The notes under the pieces were generated by a model that was not told the DNA's origin, made no database searches, and saw nothing but the letters and a program-made list of their open reading frames with translations. This document shows, piece after piece, positions 9,705 to 20,298 of a stretch of DNA of 64,000 nt. A program made the translations under genes and the position numbers. Source of the stretch: Fragilaria radians. Lineage: Eukaryota > Bacillariophyta > Fragilariophyceae > Fragilariales > Fragilariaceae. Where the stretch lies: NCBI GenBank assembly GCA_900642245.1, contig CAAAJI010000084.1:78007-142006 (forward strand). Reading direction: 5' to 3'. Numbering within the stretch: the stretch's first letter is position 1; each line of letters begins with the position of its first letter.

Positions 9705-11420
9705 TTAGTACATTGGTGATTTCGCATTTACAACTCTGGATGAAGTGCATTGAGTGGGAATTTTCTCCCAAGAAGAAACGAGCAGTTGCTTGAAATTCGT
9801 AAGCATGTCGAGACCCCAGTTAGCCACTGAGTAATCGGAACCAGACGGTCGTGACCCAAAGAGAAAAGATGATTTTTTGTATTTGACCAACTTTAAAATT
9901 CGCATTCCTTGTTTAATCTTTTCTCCGATGTATTCATCACTAGTTAAGATCCGATCCACCAGACCCACATGTATTGCGTCATGCCCTAACCATACATCTC
10001 CCGTTGCTATGTCGTTGATATTAGTTTCCAGTATCGGCCGTGCCGTTACGATGTGATGTTTGAACGCTGCATGCGTGGAATCAATCATCGTTTGAATTGT
10101 ATCACGTCCATCTTGAGTGACTTCTCCTATCAAACCAAGAGGCGCCTTGTTTTTCCCTGCGCGAAAAATTAAATCCGTTACACCCCAGCCTTCCAACACC
10201 TTGTGAATATTGATGGCTTGGCCGTATACACCAATAGAACCGATTACAGCAAATGGCGCTGCTAAAATTTTATGCCCTGTAGCAGCCATCATATATCCCC
10301 CACTCGCAGCAACTTTGTCAACACAAATCGTTAGTTCAATCCCTGGTTCTTGACGTAGTCGAAGCAATTGCTGTGCTGCTAATCCATAATCAGCGGCACC
10401 ACCGCCTGGGGATTCTAAAAGAACGATAACTTCAAGTTGCGGTATGGTGTCAACATCAAGTGAATCCTTCAGGGATCTTAGCCGTGTTTGATTAGCCTTA
10501 TGAAGTGATAAGATAAGTGAAACTTCATCTCGAATCCATTCCATTTGCGCAACTGTTGTAGTCAGCCTTGTCAAATCCATCACAATGGCTGTACCATTAT
10601 ATCTTCTTTGTTTTGATTCAATTTCTTGATGGTGAAATAAAAGCTCCCTCAGAATTCCCTGAAGGGAAGTTGCAGTCGAAATAGTTGCGGATTTGTTGTT
10701 GTAAGTTGTTGACGGGTATTCCCCCATGGCTTTCCACAGGGCCATTTCATCTTTATCATATCGTTCGTTGAGACGCTCAAAGGTCCAATGTTGTTCTATG
10801 GGTGGAACATAAACATGAGATCTAACAAACCGCTGGAAATAAAGTGACGCTGGAGATGAGCTTGAGTCCGATGGCAAATTCAAACCCACGTCATTTCCAC
10901 TACCCGAAATTGCCAAGTTTCGGATCAGGAATTGCAAAAGGAATATTAGCTTTAGAATTGATGTTGGACTGATGGACAACGAACGACCAATGATCTTGCC
11001 ATTCGAGTCATAAACAGGAGCTGATACCATTCTGTAAAATAAACGCGCTAATTCCTTCCGAAATGCATAAATGACTAAGAATACCATGATTGTACTCTTA
11101 TTCCTTCGAAGGAGTTGGACTACCCTTTTTGGTTTTGCAAGAGCCTTTGATAACATGGATTTGGTGGCTTTCGTACTGTTAATCGATTCTATTCTATCAT
11201 CGTCGCAATTCTCAACGACAGAATCATCGTCGTCTTCTTCTGGTTCCACAAAATACGGATTCAATTCAATAGTATTATTCTGTACAATTTCGTCATGCTC
11301 ATGATCAACTCCATCATCATCATCGAACGCTTTCATCGCAAAGGCTTGTTGCCTACCAACTTGGCAAGCAAGATATGGGATCACGTAAATGACTAGAACA
11401 GTTAACCTGATGGTCTTCAT
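9705..11420 (-). CDS. SohB-type signal peptide peptidase-like serine protease (S49 family)
   Basis: 571-residue single-exon gene. The C-terminal 300 residues are an S49 protease domain closest to bacterial SohB: LLESPGGGAADYGLAAQQL, VAASGGYMMAATGHKI (nucleophile Ser373), APFAVIGSIGVYGQ and AGKNKAPLGL (general-base Lys425), followed by ATGDVWLGHDAIHVGLVD. The Ser-Lys dyad is intact. The N-terminus has a hydrophobic leader (residues 5-20), then an acidic low-complexity stretch, a membrane segment near residues 110-120 (TIMVFLVIYAF) and another near 155-170. I infer a membrane-tethered protease, in the plastid or secretory system. The start at 11420 lies 222 bp from the start of UTP15 on the other strand. 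Confidence 0.85.
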   Translation of the reverse strand: MKTIRLTVLVIYVIPYLACQVGRQQAFAMKAFDDDDGVDHEHDEIVQNNTIELNPYFVEPEEDDDDSVVENCDDDRIESINSTKATKSMLSKALAKPKRVVQLLRRNKSTIMVFLVIYAFRKELARLFYRMVSAPVYDSNGKIIGRSLSISPTSILKLIFLLQFLIRNLAISGSGNDVGLNLPSDSSSSPASLYFQRFVRSHVYVPPIEQHWTFERLNERYDKDEMALWKAMGEYPSTTYNNKSATISTATSLQGILRELLFHHQEIESKQRRYNGTAIVMDLTRLTTTVAQMEWIRDEVSLILSLHKANQTRLRSLKDSLDVDTIPQLEVIVLLESPGGGAADYGLAAQQLLRLRQEPGIELTICVDKVAASGGYMMAATGHKILAAPFAVIGSIGVYGQAINIHKVLEGWGVTDLIFRAGKNKAPLGLIGEVTQDGRDTIQTMIDSTHAAFKHHIVTARPILETNINDIATGDVWLGHDAIHVGLVDRILTSDEYIGEKIKQGMRILKLVKYKKSSFLFGSRPSGSDYSVANWGLDMLTNFKQLLVSSWEKIPTQCTSSRVVNAKSPMY

Positions 11421-11642
11421 TTTTTTCTAATTTGAATGGAATTTGTTTTCATATTGTGCGTGGCAGGACTCCTTCTTTCACGTTCTCATTGATTCCCCCA
11501 CATTCAATTATCCTTATCTCTTATCCTCACATTTTTGAACTACCGTAGAAAAAAAAATAGAGGCTATCATCACCAATCATTACTTATTGAGAAACATCCG
11601 AGTAAAAAAAGTCTAAAGATTCCCTTGTGGCACACAATCACC
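11421..11642. promoter_or_regulatory. shared intergenic region between divergent SohB-like and UTP15 genes
   Basis: 222 bp separate two divergent start codons, so this stretch must hold both promoters and 5' UTRs. It is pyrimidine-rich on the plus strand. No TATA box is assigned. Confidence 0.45.
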
Positions 11643-13383
11643 ATGACATCTTCGTATCAGTCGTCTATTAGCTTACAGACCCAAAAACCAAGTATCTCTT
11701 CTGTAACACTGGGACTTACAGGTTCAACAGACCCTACTGAGGCTCGATATTGGGCTCAACATTTCAATTTGGGAGGTGATATTGCACCTTCGCTTCAAAA
11801 GTACGCCTCACCGAAGTCTCTTACTTTCTCCGGTCCTTCTTCCACATCTTTAATTCACCAAGTTCTCTTTGGACCACCAGCATTTGGTGCGTCATCTCCG
11901 TTGGCTGTAGTTAGTGGTCCTAGAATAGGATTGTATGGTACTTCATCGGAAACTTCTTCCTTAAATCGAGCGATCCGATCGGTCAAGGGAATTACAAATC
12001 ATCATCATCCATCATTAGAACCAGATCGGAAAATTGGAACTGGTGGACATCCTGCACTCTGCGCTTCCTACAGAGCTGATGGTCGATTGGTAGCTCTTGG
12101 TACAAATCATGGACATGTTCGTGTTGCAGATGCTACGTCTAGGGCTAATCTCGCTACCTTTGTCACTTCTGATAATCACATGCCGATAAGAGCACTCGCT
12201 TGGTTACCTAATGGTAAACAACTGGTAGCGGCAGGTGACGACGGAAAGGCACGCTTGTGGAGTTTAGATACGTTTGCTTCAGATAAAAGACCTATCATGA
12301 CATTTACAGGCCACGGAGATTCAATTCGCTCATGTGTTATCTTAGAAACCAATGATGGAAAAAGACTTATCACTGGTTCTTATGATCACACTATACGAGT
12401 ATGGAACTTGGATGTTCAAAACCGAGAAGAAGTGGAATGTATGGGAATTATGAACCACAATAACCCTGTGGAAGCACTCCTTGTTATGGAGAGCAAGGAA
12501 GTGGAAACTCCTTGGCTCATTTCTGCTGGTGCAACCGAGTTAAAAGTATGGAATTTCAAATCTGGACTATGCGTCTCGACCTTACCGACGATGCACAGTA
12601 AAACGATTACGTCTTTGGTTTGCATGAAAAGAACTATAGAAGGAACAACAAATGAATGGAGAATATTAACTGCTGCCCTGGATGGATTGATTCGTATTCA
12701 TACTTGGTCAGCCAGTCAAGGACAGCTGAAATTCATTCATGGTGTAAAGCTTCCGGATCCTATTACGTCTTTGGCTTTCAATGAAACCTACACACGTTTT
12801 GCAATCGGAACCTCAACTGGAAATATCATGTTTCGACAACAAGGTACAAGTCATCCGTCACGGAAGCGCAAACAAGACCCCCCTGCAGGTACTTACGCTT
12901 TTTTCACAAGGGGACAAAATGCTGTAGCGAAGGTAGATGACTTTTCTGTCACTGAATCAAAAAAAACGAAAACTTGCAGCATTTGATGTGGCCCTTAGGC
13001 AGTTCCGATACGGTGACGCCCTGGATCAAGCCCTAGCCACGCGACAGTATCAATCCGTCTTTGCAGTCTTGGAAGAACTTGGAAGACGACGGGGACTGGT
13101 TTTAGCCTTATCCAATCGTGATGAAGAATCCTTGGAACCCATTCTTTCCTTTACAGTTAGATACATTACCCGTCCACAATATTCATCATTGATGATTGGT
13201 ATATCCAATATTCTTTGCGACATATATGGCAATGTAACAGGGCAATCTGAGATTATAGATGAGCTTTTCGGAAAACTTAAGAAGCAAATACATGAGGAGA
13301 TTGTTGTGCAAAAATCATTGCTACGGCTTTCTGGAATGCTAGGTACACTTATTGTACTGCAGCAACAGAACTCTGATTCCTGA
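11643..13383 (+). CDS. UTP15: UTP15, WD-repeat subunit of the t-UTP/UtpA complex of the SSU processome (apparent frameshift)
   Basis: Nucleolar protein required for pre-rRNA transcription and 18S processing. The start chosen is the ATG at 11643 (ATCACCATGAC); an in-frame ATG at 11535 is less favourable. The first part is a WD40 propeller, with blades including LVALGTNHGHVRVADA, GKQLVAAGDDGKARLWSL, GHGDSIRSCV with LITGSYDHTIRVWNL, and SAGATELKVWNF. The second part is the UTP15 C-terminal helical domain: KKRKLAAFDVALRQFRYGDA and later RPQYSSLMIGISNILCDIYG. The two halves are in different frames. They meet at an A8 run (12959-12966): with A7 the frame continues SKKRKLAAF. No GT-AG intron keeps the frame here, so this is a homopolymer error, a mutation or slippage. 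Corrected length is about 579 residues (human 518). Confidence 0.9.
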
Positions 13384-14763
13384 TCGCTTGCAAAATGGCA
13401 AGATAACAAGTTTCAAAGAGTATCAGTGTGAAAGTAATCATGAGTGCTCTAAAAATTAATCATCAACCAATTGTGTATGAACTCAGTTATTGTCCACTTT
13501 CGATGTATGAAATATATTGTTATCATTAACATACATCATCCTCTTCGTAAAGTCAATGATTATTGTTTGCTTTATCTTCCACAAAGCACTCCATTTGCTT
13601 ATGCAAGTTTAATCCAAGCCAAAAGTAGAGTTTTCAACTTGTACTCTAAAGCTGCAGATTTCCTTTTATCAGTGCTTAAGTAGGATCATACTTGATCGAA
13701 GTAAATTTATTCATAAAGTGAAAGGACTTCAGCCTTCAAAAAGAAACAATTTGACGTGTTTCCCTTTTCCTTCCTACTTCACAATCTTTCCCTGCCATCT
13801 TGAAATTTCAAATGACTCTGTTCACTTTCTCCAAATTCACGCAACAATCTCCCCTTCTTTGGTCTTAGGACCTGCAAGACAATTTGTTTTTTGGTGAAGA
13901 AGGGGGTAGGTTTCTTTTGCAAATCTGAAGCATTTTCTTCTAATCTCATCCATTTATCTCTTATCACATTCTTTCATTTATGTCTCTGAGCCAAATCACA
14001 TCTCATGTCAATGTATCTAGTTTCCCTCTAGAACTCCATCAATTATTCAAGTAATTAGCTGTCAATGGAGAATTATTGGGATTGCCTGCTTCCTTACAAG
14101 AAATACATGAGATCTTTAGAGGGTCCCACCTTCAACATGAGCATCAGGAAACTACCGAGTTTTATCTAAGACATCAAAATGCATCACAACAACTATACAA
14201 TATGTGCCAGCACTTGGTATGCCATAATAGGAAGACAAGAACGGAAAAGTTGCTTAAGTCTTCTGCATAGAAGAAAGATTGAAGTGCGCTCTTAACGTGA
14301 TGCGTAGTAGAAAAGTGAGTGTCCCACTGATCCAAAAAGATTGTTGTTATGACCAAGTTTATCAGATGCCTAGTAATGCAAACTAGAATGAGAGGGTGTG
14401 AACACATAAGGCTCACATGAAAAAAGACTGTCCATGTGTTTGCATCACTTCAGGTGAAAGGAGGCCTCCTTGAAGTTATCTGTCAATCATGTGGAACTCT
14501 TTGTTAGAACAAAGTGCTAATACAAGGAATGGAAAGGAAAGAAACCAGACAAACGTTTCTGTGACTCATATTCAAGATAAGACATAGCCAGTCTCGTTAA
14601 CAGGACTTCAATAAATATGCGTTCCCAGGATGGATGTAGCATCCTTAATAGTTACTAATGGTTAGGAAAGGCTTTCATGGAAGGATTCTTACACGGAAAA
14701 CTAAGATACTGTCAATGGGGGTCCGATTTGCGAGTACCAGTATTCACGGTACGAAGTAGTAGC
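13384..14763. other. intergenic
   Basis: About 1.4 kb between UTP15 and METTL5. Open frames at 13471-13683 and 14076-14270 show no recognisable similarity, and I see no TE protein fragment. It should hold the METTL5 promoter. Confidence 0.4.
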
Positions 14764-15670
14764 ATGGAAACTACATTTGAGGAAACTTTCATCATGAAGC
14801 TGAAACACATTGAATCATACTTATCTTCTGTGACGAACGCCTTCCCTAATCCAAAGGTATGATTTAGTTGTCTATTGTGGTATTTGGTGATGAATTTTGT
14901 AGGTGACATAGCATCGGCTTACTTTTTCAATGTTTTGGAATTCATTTTTTCTTTTTTATCAAAAGATCCTTCTAGAACAATACCCCACAAGTGCTGAATT
15001 AGCTGCATCAATTATCTTCTTAGCTTTACAAAAAGGGGACCTAGGTCCAGGTAGAAGCGCTTTAGACTTAGGATGTGGGACTGGTATGTTAGCCCTAGGC
15101 TGCGCAATTGTGGATTGTGATATTGTTATGGCATTGGACTGTGACCAGGATGCAATCGCCATTGCGATACAAAATGCGGAGACGCTTGAATTGCCGATTG
15201 AATTTATGATTGCAAAGGTCAATGATAAGGGATTCTTAGCTCATGAAGTTACTATACAGCAACCTGCGAATGCAAAACGACCCCCTAGATCTAAGGGACG
15301 TGGATACCATACACAGCAAAGAAACTTGACAATGGATCCAAATGCTCCCGACGGACTTCCACTCATGGACAATTGTGTCGACACAGTCGTCACAAATCCC
15401 CCCTTTGGAACTAAGCACAATGCTGGTATGGATGTGAGGTTTTTGAAAGCAGCTACACGACTAGCCCGACAGACCATCTATTCGTTCCACAAGACTTCTA
15501 CAAGGGAATATTTGCTAAAGTTAATTGAAAAGTGGGGATTTGAAGCACAAGTGGTGGCCGAACTCAAGTTTGATATACCTGCGACCTATAGGTTTCATAC
15601 ACATGCAACAAGGGATATCGCTGTCGATCTGTTGAGAATCTCAAAGAAGCCAAAATCAGATAATACATGA
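14764..15670 (+). CDS. METTL5: METTL5-like 18S rRNA N6-adenosine methyltransferase
   Basis: METTL5 with TRMT112 methylates one adenosine of 18S rRNA using S-adenosylmethionine. Exon 1 is 14764-14856, intron 14857-14965 (GTATGA...CAAAAG, 109 nt, phase 0), exon 2 14966-15670; 265 residues. Family hallmarks: MKLKHIESYLSSV at the start, then LLEQYPTSAELAA, SAM-binding LDLGCGTGMLALG (Asp65-Gly69), ALDCDQDA, catalytic NPPFGTK (Asn175-Phe178), YSFHKTSTREYL and the C-terminal ELKFDIPATYRFH. Human METTL5 is 209 residues and has NPPF at 126-129. The extra length is mainly a basic, Gly/Pro-rich insert of about 40 residues before NPPF (residues 119-165). An upstream in-frame ATG at 14677 is possible but lacks family support. 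Convergent with the following gene. Confidence 0.92.
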
Positions 15671-15906
15671 ACACTTGAGTAACACCAAAATTTACTGGCA
15701 CCATTTTTGGAACTCTATCCCAAAAACACTCTACAGTTCAATGTCAACGTTTCCTAAGTCAAAGAAAAGAGGTGTTTCTTCATATCATTACAATGGACAA
15801 AGTATTCCTTTAGTGTGTATTAATAACGTTGTCAATAGCAACCCTTGCAAGTCGTTTACTAATCTTGAATTTCAATTCGCAAACACTCATTAAATCAATG
15901 AAATAA

Positions 15907-18900
15907 CTAGCCAACAAATCTGCTAGTAGTTCTAACGTTGTTCCCCGAAGTGTTCGAATCACCATAAGGGCCCCCGCCAATTCCCATCAAACCTAAACTT
16001 ATAGCTTCTATATCAATATCTTGTGACGATGAGCTCTTGAAGACATCCAGACTATTCAGTACACCTGAAACTACATCCAAATTATTCACGTCTTCGCCAT
16101 CATCAATCAGATCAAACAGGCGACCCCGTTTTGGTCGAACCTGAATATTACTCAACTTACTGGCATCATCTTTGACAGACGGAATATTGCTAAAAGGAGT
16201 CATGTCAAGAAAAGAAGAATTCGGAAGGGGTGGCGAACGAGACAAAGCAGGTTCGGGATAAGTTACAGGAGTAACTCCTAGCTTTCCATCAGGTACCACG
16301 AAGGTATCAGAGAAACCAACAGAGCCGCTGGATGAGGAGAAAGACGATTCTCTGGGAGGCAAAAAGCTGGCGCTCATTGAGTGAATGACATCAAGAAGAG
16401 AAATCTTATTGATGTTAAGACACGATTTTCCACAATCATTCTGAAGAAAAAGGAACAGACTATTACTTGTGCTAGCCTTAAGAACGCCTTCACCTTCTCC
16501 AGTCTGATAAGAGTGTTGTCCTGTCTGAAGGACTTCTGCACACTTGATGTACGACCGCGAATTCTCAATCAAACGTGAGTCAAGGCTCATAGCGTCATTT
16601 ATAGAGAGTGATCGATTGGTTTCACGAAAGCATCCTGCTGGCAGGAAAACTATGAAGGACAGAGGGGCAAGTTCTTTATCACCAACTTCCAACAGATCGA
16701 CAATCCTACGGATATATCTAGTAGCAACCAAGGGATCCAAAGGAGGGAACACAGAGATTATTCCGAAATTTTTTAAACTGGACAGCTCGATACTAATATC
16801 TTCTTTGCCGAAAGGCTGATTACCTCCAAATAGGGCGTCTACATCATCGAAACAACCATAGAAATTTTCAATCACAGTACCAAATGGGTTAGCCCATACT
16901 TCAGTTTTGACACCAATTTCGCGCTTAAGAGTTTCCTTAGTCAAATTGGATAGACGTAAATCCATTGAAGTTCCTGACACTAACATTCCCATTATGTCGT
17001 ATCGCTTTTTGGATGAAAACATGGAAGCAAGAAGTCTCGAAGGAAATCCAACGTGACGATCGGCAGAGTTAGAAAACTCTGTCAATGAAAGATATACCTG
17101 TGCTCTAGTTGCCCAATCAATACAGATCACTCGCCCTAAGCCATTGCGTAGAACTTCAGAACCTGTGAAACCTAATGAAGTGTCTGTCCAGCTAGATCCG
17201 TTGTGCTCTTCCATTTGCTGCTTGAATTTCACCAAATCCTTTGCAAGTCCCTGGCATAACCTAGAAAATGAAGTACCTGCTTCTTTAATTGATTCCATGT
17301 CAATTATTGCCGACGATGAAGTAGCTATTGCTGCTTTGCGACTTTCTGCTATGAATTGTCGCTGCATGAAGGAAGTCAAATAATCAAAGTCAGTCCAACT
17401 TGGTATCATGTAATCTAGAAATGGCGCAGAATCATGGACCGCTCGAACGATCCAACGGTACACAACTGCCTTGATAATATCCTCACTGACGACGCTTAGA
17501 GGGTCTGATAATGGATGAGATCTAGCAACAGCACACCTCTGAAAAAGTTGTCCGAGTTTTTCTTGACGGAAAAGAACCACCTGAGGAAGCTCGTATACAT
17601 GATTAGCGCTACTTGCAGCTATTGTAGAATGTTTGGATATAGCTTCGACACCCAATGGAGACTTTGGAACACCTGAAATGGCTTGAGAACTGACCGAATT
17701 CTGAGAATCACGCATTGAGGAACTTAACTTGGATATACCAAGGTTGGAAGGGTCCTTGCGAACCTGATGATAACTAGATGTTACAGTACCTCCCACTGAG
17801 ATCGTAGAAGGAGGTGGACTGTGGTTCGCAGTTCCAATAAACTTGGCGGCGGTGTGGCTTGACATGGAATTTTTCGTCTCCCAACCCCTACTGTTCTCCT
17901 GTTGCTTCGAAACAGTCCTAGGTAAAACCAGTGGCGCTGAGTTGTGAAGACCATTCTTAGCTGTACCTTCGTCTGCCACTTTTCTTCCTTTACCCTTGCT
18001 AACTTTCGATCGATAATCAAATTCATGTGTCACAAGATTCTTTGCATCTTCAACGTCTGATTTGTGAGACACAAATTTTGGGGTTTTCATCGTGTCTTGA
18101 TGTAATCGAAGTTGCTCCGCTTCTAGTGTAGCCTTCATTTCCTGTTCTGTGGCTTCTTTCAGGGCTCTCTCTTTCTCTTCTTTCAAGCGCTCTATTCGGC
18201 ACTTTTCTTCTCGAAGCATCCTTTGTCGTTCCCTCTCCTTCATGATCTGTTCTTCTCTTTCTTTTTCCTCTTCCTCTTTAATCTTTTGTAACCGCTCGCG
18301 ATCTTTTTTCTTCTTTTTCTTTGCCCTCTTCGAATTCGCTACTGCTTCTTCTTGTTGCGCCTTTGATTCCTCTGCGGCTAACTCTAAAAGTAAGGCTTCT
18401 TCTGCCGCACGAGCAGTCGCTTCAGCAGAAGCGAAAGACCCCTTTTTGGTTTTTTTTGCTGATGTTATTCCGCTATCAGTCAAAGGAAAGAAGGATTCAT
18501 CTGTTTCTTCATCTGTTTCGTCGTCATCCATTTGTAATAACCCTTCTCTTTGCTGTTGCTTCACCCGAAGATTTATCAACAGACGAGCTCTTTGGACCTT
18601 TTTCCTGTCGCGAGAGCACCTTGGAATACTTGCTTTGTATTCGGTGACCATTTCCACCGCGGCGTCAATTAAATTTTGTTCCACCAGTATGGAGAGAGCG
18701 GTGTCTCCTTTCTTTGTTGTTACAGTATGATCAGCACCATGTCGAAGCAACAAGTCAACAGTCTCAGGAAGACCTTTCGTTGCTGCTTGCAACAAGGCAC
18801 TCAGAGTGGGATCTGCTTCTTCCGTGGGTGCACCCTCCTCTAAAAGTAAGCGTACAACATCGTCGTGACCTTTATACGCTGCAATACTTAAAGGTGACCA

Positions 18901-20298
18901 ACCCGTATCCGTACACTTACAAGGGTCTGCACCATGCTTTAAGAGTGCCTCGACAGCGTCTCCTTGGCCGTGATTTGCTGCTGTTAGTAACGGTGTTTCT
19001 TTCCATTTATTTAATGCATGTACATCGGCTCCGTTTTCTAGTAATTGCTTAACAGCAGAAAAATGACCTGGTTTCCCACCGGCACAAGCCTTGTGTAATG
19101 GAGTGCTGAGATCCTCTATGACTCTTACGTTTACTGGAGCACCTGCTTTAAGAAGTAAAGTTACTATATCGTCATATCCCTTGTGAGCTGCAAATGTCAA
19201 AGCACTCCAACCAGCTTCACTGCAAAGGCTGGGATCGGCGCCATGGTCCAGCAGTGCACTCACTGCAGCATGATGGCCATTGTTAGCTGCTATCAGGAGA
19301 GGAGTTTCTTTCCATTTGTTACAAGCATTGCCATTAGCACCACGTTCGAGCAATAGATTTAATACCTCTAAGGAACCAGAGTTCGAGCTAGAAGAGCAAG
19401 CTGTATGCAAGGGCGTGTATAAATCATCTTTGAATTGACAGTTGACACTTGCTCCTTGAGCTAAACAGGATTCCACTGCTTCCGCATTTCCATCTTCCAC
19501 GGCACTTTTTAAATAAAGCTCAGCATCATCTCCATCAATGTTAACAGAAGAAGATTTCACAGTTACAGAAGCCCTGACAACTAGGGCATCGTTCGAAACA
19601 TAACCCTCTTGTTGGATTCGATCTGATGTTATGAATTGAGACCAGCCCCAATCTATCGCCTTCGGACATAGCTTAAATGTTTTGTCGGGATTCCTTTTTG
19701 CATAACCTAGATTTCCTCCATTAGGATGTTCTAAGGTTAACACGTAGCTCACTGCTTTTTTCCATCCAAAAGGCAAGTCATCTGCGTCGGCAACTTGCAG
19801 GAACAAGCTAAGGTGATGGTTACTCGCACGTCCATTTCCGTTGACGTATATGATAAGTCTCCATCGATTTCCGAATTCGTCCACAGTCGTTGCTGAGTAT
19901 TCTGCTTTCTTGCATCCGGATTCACGCTTCTGCGAATAATTTGTGATTGTGTGAGTAAACTCACAGGTAGACTGCTGTTCTTGAGGTCTCCAAGTAGGAG
20001 ACGGTCCCTGAGGATCTACAGCATGGTCTGTTCCAGGATCGTCGTCTTCTTGATACTCATGAATATCGTCAAAAGACTTCCGTTCTGGCATATCTTCTTC
20101 GTCGTTTTCATAATCATCGTCCACTGTGTCTGCGGGTGGTAAGCTAGGAGTAGACGATCCACCTAAGCGACTGCGAGAAGGAATTCTACTGTCATCTATA
20201 CGACTCCCTACGCCGTCTGCTTCGTCATCTTCACAATTGAAGGGTTCAGGAAATTGCTGTTCCAAAACCTCTTTTTGAGGTCCTGGTCTCCAACGCAT
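15907..20298 (-). CDS. MATH-domain / ankyrin-repeat / coiled-coil protein, 1463 aa
   Basis: One uninterrupted exon. Residues 1-105 are acidic and probably disordered. Residues about 108-245 form a MATH (TRAF-like) domain: LSLFLQVADADDLPFGW and WGWSQFITSDRI resemble the USP7-type fold. Residues about 255-555 hold around nine ankyrin repeats (TPLHTACSS, WSALTFAAHKGYDDIV, TALSILVEQN). A Lys/Glu/Arg-rich coiled coil follows (about 640-740), then a Ser-rich linker and a helical C-terminal region (about 890-1330) that I cannot place in a family. MATH and ankyrin domains both bind proteins, so a scaffold or ubiquitin-pathway adaptor is a reasonable guess; no catalytic domain is visible. Two three-repeat ankyrin blocks are near-copies, each containing NKWKETPLL. 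Confidence 0.82.
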   Translation of the reverse strand: MRWRPGPQKEVLEQQFPEPFNCEDDEADGVGSRIDDSRIPSRSRLGGSSTPSLPPADTVDDDYENDEEDMPERKSFDDIHEYQEDDDPGTDHAVDPQGPSPTWRPQEQQSTCEFTHTITNYSQKRESGCKKAEYSATTVDEFGNRWRLIIYVNGNGRASNHHLSLFLQVADADDLPFGWKKAVSYVLTLEHPNGGNLGYAKRNPDKTFKLCPKAIDWGWSQFITSDRIQQEGYVSNDALVVRASVTVKSSSVNIDGDDAELYLKSAVEDGNAEAVESCLAQGASVNCQFKDDLYTPLHTACSSSSNSGSLEVLNLLLERGANGNACNKWKETPLLIAANNGHHAAVSALLDHGADPSLCSEAGWSALTFAAHKGYDDIVTLLLKAGAPVNVRVIEDLSTPLHKACAGGKPGHFSAVKQLLENGADVHALNKWKETPLLTAANHGQGDAVEALLKHGADPCKCTDTGWSPLSIAAYKGHDDVVRLLLEEGAPTEEADPTLSALLQAATKGLPETVDLLLRHGADHTVTTKKGDTALSILVEQNLIDAAVEMVTEYKASIPRCSRDRKKVQRARLLINLRVKQQQREGLLQMDDDETDEETDESFFPLTDSGITSAKKTKKGSFASAEATARAAEEALLLELAAEESKAQQEEAVANSKRAKKKKKKDRERLQKIKEEEEKEREEQIMKERERQRMLREEKCRIERLKEEKERALKEATEQEMKATLEAEQLRLHQDTMKTPKFVSHKSDVEDAKNLVTHEFDYRSKVSKGKGRKVADEGTAKNGLHNSAPLVLPRTVSKQQENSRGWETKNSMSSHTAAKFIGTANHSPPPSTISVGGTVTSSYHQVRKDPSNLGISKLSSSMRDSQNSVSSQAISGVPKSPLGVEAISKHSTIAASSANHVYELPQVVLFRQEKLGQLFQRCAVARSHPLSDPLSVVSEDIIKAVVYRWIVRAVHDSAPFLDYMIPSWTDFDYLTSFMQRQFIAESRKAAIATSSSAIIDMESIKEAGTSFSRLCQGLAKDLVKFKQQMEEHNGSSWTDTSLGFTGSEVLRNGLGRVICIDWATRAQVYLSLTEFSNSADRHVGFPSRLLASMFSSKKRYDIMGMLVSGTSMDLRLSNLTKETLKREIGVKTEVWANPFGTVIENFYGCFDDVDALFGGNQPFGKEDISIELSSLKNFGIISVFPPLDPLVATRYIRRIVDLLEVGDKELAPLSFIVFLPAGCFRETNRSLSINDAMSLDSRLIENSRSYIKCAEVLQTGQHSYQTGEGEGVLKASTSNSLFLFLQNDCGKSCLNINKISLLDVIHSMSASFLPPRESSFSSSSGSVGFSDTFVVPDGKLGVTPVTYPEPALSRSPPLPNSSFLDMTPFSNIPSVKDDASKLSNIQVRPKRGRLFDLIDDGEDVNNLDVVSGVLNSLDVFKSSSSQDIDIEAISLGLMGIGGGPYGDSNTSGNNVRTTSRFVG

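Noticed and set aside
12933..12979. 47-nt GT-AG intron in UTP15 (GTAGAT...TTGCAG)
   Set aside because: Splicing it does not join the two frames and would remove the conserved KKRKLA residues; a one-base change in the A8 run explains the break better.
18149..18730. 193-codon Ser/Phe-rich plus-strand frame
   Set aside because: Antisense of the Lys/Glu-rich coiled coil of the MATH-ankyrin protein.
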